Part shown: positions 1 through 7,344 of the stretch, in pieces
How the letters are laid out: each line of letters opens with the position of its first letter
Numbering within the stretch: the first letter of the stretch is position 1
NCBI RefSeq assembly: GCF_900109195.1
Contig: NZ_FNZG01000006.1
Span: forward strand, 1-64,000
Origin: Pseudooceanicola nitratireducens
GTDB taxonomy: Bacteria > Pseudomonadota > Alphaproteobacteria > Rhodobacterales > Rhodobacteraceae
Direction of reading: 5' to 3'
DNA: 64,000 bases
The notes under the pieces: model-generated
What the model saw: only the letters and a program-made list of their open reading frames with translations
Databases searched by the model: none
Told to the model about the DNA's origin: nothing
Translations under genes and position numbers: made by a program

Positions 1-1100
1 GGGGGCAGCTGACCCCGCCGATCATGGGGGCCGCGGCCTTCCTGATGGCCGAGTTCCTGGACATATCCTATTTCACCGTGGCGGGGGCGGCGTTGCTTCC
101 GGCGGTGCTGTATTACTTCAGCGTCTTTCTGCAGGTCGACCTGATCGCGGGCCGCGACAACATCGCGCCCACGGATGTCGAGGGTCTGACCGTGCGCCAG
201 GTCCTGAAAGAGGGCTGGCATTTCATCATCCCCTTCGGGGCCCTTCTGGTGGCGCTGTTCTGGTGGCGGATGGATCCGGCGGACAGTGCGCTTTTGTCGG
301 CGGTGGCAATCGTCATCGTGTCGTTCCTGCGCAGCTATCGCGGCGAGAAACTGACGCTGAAAACGCTTTGGTCCACCTTCGTGGACACCGGCACCGGCAT
401 GGTCGACCTGATCCTGGTGGTGGCGGCGGCGGGCTTTGTCATCGGCATCCTGAACATCACCGGGCTGGGCTTTGCCCTGACGCTGGTGCTGGTGGATGCG
501 GTCGGATCGAACGTCGTGCTTCTTCTTGGCATCTCGGCGGTGATTTGCGTGATCCTGGGCATGGGGATGCCGACCTCGGGGGTCTATGTGCTGCTGGCTG
601 CGCTGGTGGCACCGTCGCTGGTGCAGGCGGGGATCGACCCGATCGCGGCGCATCTGTTCATCCTGTACTTCGGGATGATGTCGATGATCACGCCGCCCGT
701 GGCGCTGGCCGCCTTTGCGGCGGCGACGATCACCAAGGACGATTCGCTGAAGACGGGCTTTGCCGCGATGCGCGTCGGCTGGGCGGCCTTCATGCTGCCG
801 TTCATCTTCGTCGCCACCCCGGCGATCTTGATGCAGGGCGACTGGCTGGCGATCAGTGGCAACCTGCTGCTGGCCGTGGCCGGGGTCTTTGCCATCACCG
901 CGGGCATCGTGGGTTTCTGGGCGCAGCGGCTGACGCCGGTGCTGCGGCTGGTCTTCGTCGTGCTGGGCATGACCGCGCTGCCGCTTGGGTTCCTGCCGCT
1001 TGGGGCGCTGCTGCATGTGGTGGCCGCCGCGCTGATCGCCGTGCTGGCCGGGCTGATGCGCCTGCGCGCGGCACCGGCCGCCCAGGGCGTCGCCCGCTAG
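1..1100 (+). CDS. TRAP transporter fused permease (4TM/12TM, TAXI type), 3' part
   Basis: This is the C-terminal 366 residues of a fused TRAP permease that joins the small and large membrane subunits; the gene begins before the window and reads in frame from base 3. The visible protein is almost wholly hydrophobic. It opens with G-Q-L-T-P-P-I-M-G and later has M-G-M-P-T-S-G and an M-I-T-P-P-V-A-L-A-A-F stretch, all signatures of the DctM-like half of fused permeases. Sodium-driven import of an organic acid at the inner membrane is the family role; the substrate cannot be read from sequence. The TAXI binding-protein gene follows 36 bp downstream, the usual pairing. Family identity is firm, substrate unknown. 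Confidence 0.9.
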   Translation, partial: GQLTPPIMGAAAFLMAEFLDISYFTVAGAALLPAVLYYFSVFLQVDLIAGRDNIAPTDVEGLTVRQVLKEGWHFIIPFGALLVALFWWRMDPADSALLSAVAIVIVSFLRSYRGEKLTLKTLWSTFVDTGTGMVDLILVVAAAGFVIGILNITGLGFALTLVLVDAVGSNVVLLLGISAVICVILGMGMPTSGVYVLLAALVAPSLVQAGIDPIAAHLFILYFGMMSMITPPVALAAFAAATITKDDSLKTGFAAMRVGWAAFMLPFIFVATPAILMQGDWLAISGNLLLAVAGVFAITAGIVGFWAQRLTPVLRLVFVVLGMTALPLGFLPLGALLHVVAAALIAVLAGLMRLRAAPAAQGVAR

Positions 1101-1136
1101 GCGCATATCAACACGCAATTCAACAGGAGGAGAGAC

Positions 1137-2135
1137 ATGAAACACTTTACGAAAGCCCTGACCGGAGGGGCGCTTGCCTTTGGTTTGACACTGGGTCTGA
1201 CACTGGGTCTGTCCGGTGGCGCGGCCCTCGCGCAGGTGGTGACCATCGCCACCGGGGCGCAGGGATCGCTGGCCTACAACTCGGGTCAGGCGGTCGCCAA
1301 GGTCGCCAATGACGCCGGCATCACCGCGCGGACACAGCCGCTGGTCGGCTATCTGCCCCTGATCAACAACGGCGAAGTCGACTTTGGTTTCTCGAACGGG
1401 GTCGAGGCGGGCTATGCCTTTTCCGGCACCGGCAACTATGACCGCGCCAACCCGAATATCCGCATGGTCGGGGTGATGTTCCCGCTGACCACCGGTCTGA
1501 TGGCCCCCTGCGACATGGGGCTGACCACGGTGGCCGAGCTGAAGGCCAAGGCGGCGGACCTGCGCATCGCCTCGGAATATACCTCGTCCACGATCATTCC
1601 CTTCTACATCATGGGCGGTCTGGCCAATGCGGGGCTAAGCTATGGCGATTTCCAGAAGGTGCCGGTGGCGTCCTTCGTGGCGGGCATGAATGCGCTTGGT
1701 GACGGGCTGGTCGACGTGGCGCTGGTCAGCCTGAACTCCGGCGCCGGGCAGCAGGCCTCGGTCAAGCTGAAGGACCGTGGCGGGCTGTGCTATGTCTCGC
1801 TGGATGACAGCGATTCAGGGCGCGCCGCCTTCAAGGAGTTCCTGCCCGCCGGGGACATCGTCGCCCTGCCGCAGAACGAAAAGATCAACGGGCTGCAGAA
1901 GGGCGGCGCAAATCTGATGCGGATCCCCTGGGTCATGATGACCAACGGCGATGTCAGCGATCAGCTGGTTTATGACATGACCAAGGCGATCGCGACGGGC
2001 AAGGACGCGCTGAAGGACAGCTTTGGCGCCTTCGCCCGGGCCGATGCCGCCACCATGGCCCCAGCAACCGAGGTGCCCTATCACCCCGGCGCGCTGAAAT
2101 ACTTTGAAGAGGCCGGCATCCAGGTCGGCCAATAA
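1137..2135 (+). CDS. TAXI family TRAP transporter solute-binding protein
   Basis: Periplasmic binding protein of 332 residues that delivers substrate to the fused permease encoded just upstream. The first 32 or so residues form a signal peptide ending near A-L-A, and mature sequence starts V-V-T-I-A-T-G-A-Q-G-S, the glycine-rich N-terminal strand typical of TAXI proteins. A strong ribosome site (GGAGGAGAG) sits just before the ATG. The signal peptide contains a 12-bp direct repeat (positions 1186-1209) giving Gly-Leu-Thr-Leu twice. The ligand is not predictable; the hydrolase and dehydrogenase genes downstream suggest a hydroxy- or keto-acid, which is inference only. Confidence 0.92.
   Translation: MKHFTKALTGGALAFGLTLGLTLGLSGGAALAQVVTIATGAQGSLAYNSGQAVAKVANDAGITARTQPLVGYLPLINNGEVDFGFSNGVEAGYAFSGTGNYDRANPNIRMVGVMFPLTTGLMAPCDMGLTTVAELKAKAADLRIASEYTSSTIIPFYIMGGLANAGLSYGDFQKVPVASFVAGMNALGDGLVDVALVSLNSGAGQQASVKLKDRGGLCYVSLDDSDSGRAAFKEFLPAGDIVALPQNEKINGLQKGGANLMRIPWVMMTNGDVSDQLVYDMTKAIATGKDALKDSFGAFARADAATMAPATEVPYHPGALKYFEEAGIQVGQ
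1186..1209. repeat. 12-bp tandem repeat (two copies) in the TAXI signal peptide
   Basis: TGACACTGGGTC occurs twice back to back and a partial third copy begins after it. It duplicates four residues in the hydrophobic core of the signal peptide. Slippage here would lengthen or shorten the h-region in steps of four residues without breaking the frame. Confidence 0.85.
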
Positions 2136-2219
2136 AGCCCTTGCATAGAGACTGATGAAGGCTCTGACACGGCCTGTCCCGACATCCCGGGGCAGGCCAA
2201 TCCACAGGAGAGACAGGAC

Positions 2220-2879
2220 ATGATGACCCGAGTGACGGCCCCCGATGGCCATGAGTTTGGCTGCTGGCTGGCCGAGGCCGAGGGCGCACGCAAAGGCGGG
2301 ATCGTGATCCTGCAAGAGATCTTCGGCATCACCGAACAGCTGAAGGGCGTGGCCGCGCGCTATGCTGCGCAGGGCTATGACGTTGCCATTCCGGCGCTGT
2401 TCGACCGGCAAAGCCGCGACGCGGTGATCCCCTTTGCCGAGGCCCCGAAGGGCCGCGACCTGATGCTGGCCGCCGATCTGGACCAGACGATGCGGGACGT
2501 CGGCGCCACGGTCGACATGCTGAAAGCGCGCGGCGGCAAGGTGGCCGTGATCGGCTTTTGCTGGGGCGGTGGCCTGGCGATCCGGGCGGCGCAGATCCTG
2601 GATATCGCCTGCGCGGTGCCTTTCTATGGCACGCGCCTGGATGCCTACCAGATCGACCCGCTGAAGGCACCGGTCGAAGGGCACTGGGGATCCGAGGATA
2701 GCCATGTCCCGGACGAGATGATGCAGGCCGCCCGCGCCTTCTTTCCCGAGATGGGCGTGCATATCTACGACGGGGCCGGCCATGCCTTTGCCAATGACGC
2801 CCGCCCGGCGGATTACATCGAGGCGGCGGCTGAAAAGGCCCACGGCCGCGCGGCCGATTTCATCGCCGCGCATATCTGA
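2220..2879 (+). CDS. dienelactone hydrolase family protein
   Basis: Cytoplasmic alpha/beta hydrolase of 219 residues. The dienelactone-hydrolase triad is visible: nucleophile Cys114 in G-F-C-W-G-G-G, Asp160 in G-S-E-D-S-H-V-P, and His188 in G-A-G-H-A-F. Glu33 in Q-E-I-F-G matches the conserved glutamate near the nucleophile. Known members hydrolyse dienelactone to maleylacetate or act on related small lactones and esters. It starts 84 bp after the TAXI gene with CAGGAGAGACAGGAC before the ATG, so it may share that transcript. The substrate is unassigned; an aromatic breakdown role is possible but no ring-cleavage genes are adjacent. Confidence 0.88.
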   Translation: MMTRVTAPDGHEFGCWLAEAEGARKGGIVILQEIFGITEQLKGVAARYAAQGYDVAIPALFDRQSRDAVIPFAEAPKGRDLMLAADLDQTMRDVGATVDMLKARGGKVAVIGFCWGGGLAIRAAQILDIACAVPFYGTRLDAYQIDPLKAPVEGHWGSEDSHVPDEMMQAARAFFPEMGVHIYDGAGHAFANDARPADYIEAAAEKAHGRAADFIAAHI

Positions 2880-3044
2880 TCCGGCGTCCCGCGCTGGCCG
2901 AACCTTGGCGCGGGGCCCCGTCCGCCCGGGGACGGGCCGGGTGCTTGCCAGCGCGTCGGGGCGGGATCATAGATGGACCCATACCATCGGGCGGGGGATG
3001 ACTCCGCCGATGCCACGACTGACAGCCCCGGAAAGGTGCGCGCG

Positions 3045-4013
3045 ATGAAGGTTCATATCCTCGACGACTGGTTCGACACGCTGAAGACCCTGCCAAGCTA
3101 TGCACGGCTTGCGGATCATGACGTCACCGTCTGGACCGACCATGTCGAGGACCCCGCGGTGCTGGCCGACCGCCTGGCCGAGGCCGAGGCGCTGGTGCTG
3201 TTCCGCGAACGTACCCCGGTGACCCAGGCCCTTCTGTCCCGCCTGCCGAACCTGAAACTGATCAGCCAGCGCGGCGTCTATCCCCATGTGGATGTGCCCG
3301 CCTGTACGCAGCAGGGTGTGGTGCTGTCGTCGAACCAGTCGGCGGGCCGGCCCTCGGTCGCGGCGGCCGAGCTGACCTTTGCGCTGATGCTGGCCTCGGC
3401 CCGGCAGATCCCGCAGCAGATGCAAAGCCTGAAGGCCGGACACTGGCAGCTGGCCCCGGGGCAAAGCCTGTCGGGTCGGCGTCTGGGGCTTTACGGTCAC
3501 GGCAGGATCGGGCGGCAGGTGGCAAGCTATGCCCGCGCCTTCGGGATGCAGGTCTGGTGGTGGGGGTCGGAGGCGGGCCGCGCCCGGGCCGAGGCCGAGG
3601 GCGAGACGGTCGCGCCAAGCCGCGCGGCCTTTTTCGGCGAAAGCGATTTCGTTTCGGTCCACGTGCGGCTGACCCCGCAGACCCGGGGGCTGATCACCCG
3701 CGACGACCTGCTGGCGATGAAACCCACGGCGAGTTTCATCAACACCTCGCGCGCGGGGCTGGTCGAGGGTGGTGCGCTAACCGCCGCGCTGGAGGCGGGA
3801 CGGCCCGGGCGGCTGGCGCTGGATGTCTTCGACCCCGAGCCCTTCACCGACACCGAAGATCCGATGCTGTCGCACCCCTCGGTGATCGCCACGCCGCACA
3901 TCGGCTATGTCACCGAGGATGAGCTGGATCACCAGTTCGCCGATATCTACGACCAGATCAACGCCTTCGCCGAAGGGGCCCCAATCCACGTGATCAACCC
4001 CGAGGTGCTTTAG
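3045..4013 (+). CDS. D-2-hydroxyacid dehydrogenase family protein
   Basis: NAD(P)-dependent oxidoreductase of 322 residues, of the D-isomer-specific 2-hydroxyacid dehydrogenase family, interconverting 2-hydroxy and 2-keto acids. The Rossmann motif G-H-G-R-I-G lies at residues 151-156, and the catalytic set is Arg236 (N-T-S-R-A-G), Glu265 (F-D-P-E-P) and His285 (T-P-H-I-G). I chose the ATG at 3045, preceded by GGAAAGG, because an upstream in-frame ATG at 2973 would add 24 residues without family similarity. It is the last gene of the rightward group; the next operon converges on it. Confidence 0.9.
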   Translation: MKVHILDDWFDTLKTLPSYARLADHDVTVWTDHVEDPAVLADRLAEAEALVLFRERTPVTQALLSRLPNLKLISQRGVYPHVDVPACTQQGVVLSSNQSAGRPSVAAAELTFALMLASARQIPQQMQSLKAGHWQLAPGQSLSGRRLGLYGHGRIGRQVASYARAFGMQVWWWGSEAGRARAEAEGETVAPSRAAFFGESDFVSVHVRLTPQTRGLITRDDLLAMKPTASFINTSRAGLVEGGALTAALEAGRPGRLALDVFDPEPFTDTEDPMLSHPSVIATPHIGYVTEDELDHQFADIYDQINAFAEGAPIHVINPEVL

Positions 4014-4047
4014 GGGCGGGGGCCTTCGTTGGCCCTCTCAGGCCGCC

Positions 4048-4470
4048 TCAGGACAGTGTGTCGGCATCCGTGCCGATCTGGTCCCCGATCTGGCCCCCGA
4101 CTTGCCCATTGTCGCGCGCATGGGTGTGTTTCGTCGCCCAGTCCGTATCGGCGGGCGGTTTCGGCAGCTTCTGTTCGGTCTGATCGCGGTGGATGTGCAC
4201 CTTGGCGATGAAATGCGCCGAAACCGGGGCCGTCACGAAGAGGAAGATCATGATCAGCAGCTCGTGCAGGGACCCTTCGCCATAGGCGAAACTGTAGATC
4301 ACCGAAGCGATCAGGATCGAGCCAACCCCAAGCGTGCCCGCCTTGGTCGGCGCATGCAGGCGCGACATCGGGTTGCGCAGCTTGATCAGCCCGATCGAGC
4401 CGACCAGAACGAAGGCCCCGCCGATGACCAGTGCAAGAGAAATGGCGATATCACCAAGCGAATAGGTCAT
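4048..4470 (-). CDS. mnhG: monovalent cation/H+ antiporter subunit G
   Basis: Small membrane subunit of 140 residues of the multi-subunit Mrp/Mnh/Pha sodium(potassium)/proton antiporter. It has three hydrophobic helices in the first 100 residues, including the subunit G pattern L-R-N-P-M-S-R-L-H-A-P-T-K, then a hydrophilic tail of about 45 residues. The tail is longer than in many homologues. The start overlaps the stop of mnhF (ATGA), so translation is probably coupled. Last gene of the operon; it converges on the 2-hydroxyacid dehydrogenase gene. Confidence 0.93.
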   Translation of the reverse strand: MTYSLGDIAISLALVIGGAFVLVGSIGLIKLRNPMSRLHAPTKAGTLGVGSILIASVIYSFAYGEGSLHELLIMIFLFVTAPVSAHFIAKVHIHRDQTEQKLPKPPADTDWATKHTHARDNGQVGGQIGDQIGTDADTLS

Positions 4471-4736
4471 TCGATGATGTCCCCCCGCAGCACGAAGCGC
4501 GCATAGGCCACGGTCGAGACAAAGCCCAGCATGGCGATGATCAGCGCGGCCTCGAAATAGATCTGGCTGCCGCCGGCCAGGCCCAGAAGCACGATCAGCG
4601 CCACGGTGTTGATCGACATCGTGTCCAGCGCCAGGATCCGGTCGCCGACGTCCGGCCCGATGATCAGGCGGACCATGGCCAGAAGCTGGGCGATGGCGAT
4701 ACAGGCGAAGCCGAAATAAAGCGCATAGGTGATCAT
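4467..4736 (-). CDS. mnhF: monovalent cation/H+ antiporter subunit F
   Basis: Membrane subunit of 89 residues with three predicted helices. It shows the subunit F signature R-L-I-I-G-P-D-V-G-D-R-I-L-A-L-D in the first loop and ends shortly after the third helix. Both ends overlap neighbours by four bases (ATGA with mnhE and mnhG), which fits strict stoichiometry. Length and composition are normal for the family. Confidence 0.93.
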   Translation of the reverse strand: MITYALYFGFACIAIAQLLAMVRLIIGPDVGDRILALDTMSINTVALIVLLGLAGGSQIYFEAALIIAMLGFVSTVAYARFVLRGDIIE

Positions 4737-5224
4737 TCGAAAATCTCCTTCAGGCGGCGTTCATAGCGCTGCTTGATCTCGTCCCGGACGGCATCGGGAT
4801 CGCGGGCGTCCAGCGCATGCACCAGCAGCGCGTGACCCTGGTCCGAGATGTCGGCCGACACGGTGCCGGGCGTCAGGGTGATCGTTCCGGCCAACATGGT
4901 GATCGCCTCGGGCGTGCGCAGGTCCAGCGGGATCGAGACCCAGTTGGGCTGCATCCGATCGTTGCGCTTGAACAGGACGATGGCGGCGACGACCACGTTG
5001 GCGACGATGATGTCCCAGACCACGATGGCGATATAGCCCAGCATCAGGTGCGGACGCGGGATGCGCGGCCGGTTGGGCCAATAGGCGGCGGTGGCAAAGG
5101 GGATCACCGTGCCAAGGATCAGCCCAAAGACCAGCGTGCCCAGCTTGGGTTCATTGACCAGAAGGCACCAGACCGCGGTCAGCAGGATGGTCATGATCGG
5201 GTGCGGGAAAAGACGGTTGAGCAT
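4733..5224 (-). CDS. mnhE: monovalent cation/H+ antiporter subunit E
   Basis: Subunit of 163 residues. The N-terminal half holds helices around residues 8-45 and 60-85. A soluble C-terminal part carries I-P-L-D-L-R-T-P-E-A and L-A-G-T-I-T-L-T-P-G-T-V-S-A-D, the conserved subunit E region. The start codon shares one base with the mnhD stop (TGATG). The last 35 residues are charged and likely cytoplasmic. Confidence 0.93.
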   Translation of the reverse strand: MLNRLFPHPIMTILLTAVWCLLVNEPKLGTLVFGLILGTVIPFATAAYWPNRPRIPRPHLMLGYIAIVVWDIIVANVVVAAIVLFKRNDRMQPNWVSIPLDLRTPEAITMLAGTITLTPGTVSADISDQGHALLVHALDARDPDAVRDEIKQRYERRLKEIFE

Positions 5225-6930
5225 CAGTGGGTCCCCCCCGGTTTCGTGGCGGCTTCCGATGTGGTGTCGGACTTGGCCTCGGATTTGGCCCCGGACTTGG
5301 CCCCGGTGTCATCTGCGGGGGCGGCACCGGCCTTCTCGGCCCCGGCCTCGCCCTTGTAGGTGATCTTTTTGCCCGGCGTCTCAAGCACGACCGACACATA
5401 GGGCGCGGGATCGAACAGCTGCGCCGTGGTGGCCGCAAGCACACGGTTGATCGGTCCGGCCAGCACCGTGACCGCGACCAGAAGCGCCAGAAGCGATCCG
5501 ATGGCCACCATGGGCAGGGCGGGCTGCGGGGCAGGGGGGGCGTGCGGTTCGGCGGCACCCTGGGTGTCCTCGGGGGCCTCGGCCCCGCCAGCAAGGGGCG
5601 AGGCATGGGATTTCCAGAAGATCACGCTGCCCGCGCGGGAAAAGCCGACGACGGCCACAAGGCTGGACCCCAGGACCACGGCCCAGACCCACCACACCAG
5701 CGGGCTGCCGGTGGCGGCGTCCAGCACCAGCAGCTTGCCCAGGAAGCCCGACAGCGGCGGCAGACCGGTCATGGCGATGGCGGCGGCAAAGAACAGGCCC
5801 GCGACCAGCGCCCCTCCGGCCATCGGCGGTGCGGTCTGAAGCAGCGAAGACCCGTGCGACCCGCGCCGCGACTGCACCACGTCGACCAGCAGGAACAGCG
5901 CCGCCGTCGCCAGCGTCGAATGGATCGCATAGTAGAGCGCGGCGGTGATCCCCGCGGGCGTGAAGACCGCGACCGAAGCTAGCAGCATCCCCATGGAGCC
6001 GATCACCGCAAAGGCCACCAGCCGATTCAGGTTGAAGGCCCCAAGCACGCCGATCATGCCAAGCGCCAGCGTCAGCAGCGCGGCGGGCATCAGCCAGGTG
6101 TCAAAGAGGCCCTGGGTGATCTCAAGGCCCGGCGGGAAGACCAGCGTATAGAAGCGGATGATCCCATAGGCGCCGACCTTGGTCATGATCGCAAACAGCG
6201 CGGCCACCGGGGCAGGCGCGTTGGCATAGGAGGACGGCAGCCAGAAGTGCAGCGGCAGCACGGCGGCCTTGATGGCAAAGACCATCAGCAGCAGAACGGC
6301 GGCCACCCGCAGGCCCGCCGATTGATCCGGCACGGCCTCGGACACGCGCAGGGCCAGGTCGGCCATGTTCAGGGTCCCGGTCTCGGCATAGATCGTGCCA
6401 AGCGCGAACAGGAACAGGGTCGAGCCCAGCAGGTTGTACAGCATGTACTGCACCCCGGACCGAAGCCGTTCTGTCCCGCCCGCGTGAATCATCAGCCCGT
6501 AAGAGGCAATCAGCAGGATTTCGAAGAAAACGAACAGGTTGAAGGCGTCGCCGGTCAGGAAGGCGCCCATGATGCCCATGATCTGGAACTGGAACAGCGC
6601 ATGGAAATGCCGCCCGCGATAATCCCAGCCCGACCCGATGGCATACAGCAGTACCGGGATCGCCATGACGGCGGTCAGCAGAACCATCAGCGTCGACAGC
6701 CGGTCGGCCACCAGCACGATCCCGAAGGGGGCCTGCCAGTCGCCCAGCTGATACAGGGTGATCGTGCCGTCCGATGCGGTCCAGAACAGCCCCGAGGCCA
6801 GCGCCAGAAGCGCCACGAGGCCTGCCAGCGAAAACACCCGCTGCAGCACGATGTGGTGACGCAGGCCCAGAACGATGCCGGCGGCCAGCATGGCGGGCAG
6901 CACGACGGGAAGAACGATCCAGTGGTTCAT
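5224..6930 (-). CDS. mnhD: monovalent cation/H+ antiporter subunit D
   Basis: Proton-translocating subunit of 568 residues, related to the NuoM/NuoN antiporter-like subunits of complex I. About 14 helices are visible. The core keeps a conserved lysine helix around A-I-K-A-A-V-L-P-L-H-F-W-L-P and T-K-V-G-A-Y-G-I-I-R. The final 100 residues leave the membrane and are rich in Ala, Glu, Lys and Thr, with repeated A-K-S and S-E-A-K-S patterns, an extension absent from compact homologues. It lies between mnhC (four-base overlap) and mnhE. Confidence 0.94.
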   Translation of the reverse strand: MNHWIVLPVVLPAMLAAGIVLGLRHHIVLQRVFSLAGLVALLALASGLFWTASDGTITLYQLGDWQAPFGIVLVADRLSTLMVLLTAVMAIPVLLYAIGSGWDYRGRHFHALFQFQIMGIMGAFLTGDAFNLFVFFEILLIASYGLMIHAGGTERLRSGVQYMLYNLLGSTLFLFALGTIYAETGTLNMADLALRVSEAVPDQSAGLRVAAVLLLMVFAIKAAVLPLHFWLPSSYANAPAPVAALFAIMTKVGAYGIIRFYTLVFPPGLEITQGLFDTWLMPAALLTLALGMIGVLGAFNLNRLVAFAVIGSMGMLLASVAVFTPAGITAALYYAIHSTLATAALFLLVDVVQSRRGSHGSSLLQTAPPMAGGALVAGLFFAAAIAMTGLPPLSGFLGKLLVLDAATGSPLVWWVWAVVLGSSLVAVVGFSRAGSVIFWKSHASPLAGGAEAPEDTQGAAEPHAPPAPQPALPMVAIGSLLALLVAVTVLAGPINRVLAATTAQLFDPAPYVSVVLETPGKKITYKGEAGAEKAGAAPADDTGAKSGAKSEAKSDTTSEAATKPGGTH

Positions 6931-7343
6931 CGGCCGGCCTCCTGTTGCGGGACCTGGTGGGCCAGGTCGCTGCCCATCTCGGCGCCGTCCTCTTCGCCGT
7001 CCACGGGGCCGTGGAACAGGCCGGGCTGATCGTCGATATGGTCGTCATTGCCGGACAGATAGGCCCCAAGCGCGATGATCACCACCACGGCCGTCATCCC
7101 GAAGGAAATCACGATCGCCGTCAGCACCAGCGCCTGCGGCAGCGGATCGGCATAGCCCTGCGCCGTATCCGTCAGGATCGGCGGCTGGTTGATCGCGATG
7201 CGCCCGGTGGCAAACAGGAACACGTTCACCGCATAGGACAGAAGCGAGGTGCCCAGGATCACCGGGAAGGTGCGCAGGCGCATCACAAGGTACAATCCGG
7301 CGGCGGTCAGTACGCCGATGGCCGAGGAAAGCAGGATCTCCAT
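6927..7343 (-). CDS. mnhC: monovalent cation/H+ antiporter subunit C
   Basis: NuoK-like subunit of 138 residues. Three helices occupy the first 100 residues, with the typical L-L-S-Y-A-V-N-V-F-L-F and D-P-L-P-Q-A-L-V-L-T-A-I-V-I-S patterns. A charged tail rich in Asp and Glu follows. The ATG lies one base beyond the mnhA stop, with GGAGGCG as ribosome site inside the end of mnhA. Length fits the family. Confidence 0.93.
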   Translation of the reverse strand: MEILLSSAIGVLTAAGLYLVMRLRTFPVILGTSLLSYAVNVFLFATGRIAINQPPILTDTAQGYADPLPQALVLTAIVISFGMTAVVVIIALGAYLSGNDDHIDDQPGLFHGPVDGEEDGAEMGSDLAHQVPQQEAGR

Positions 7344-7344
7344 C

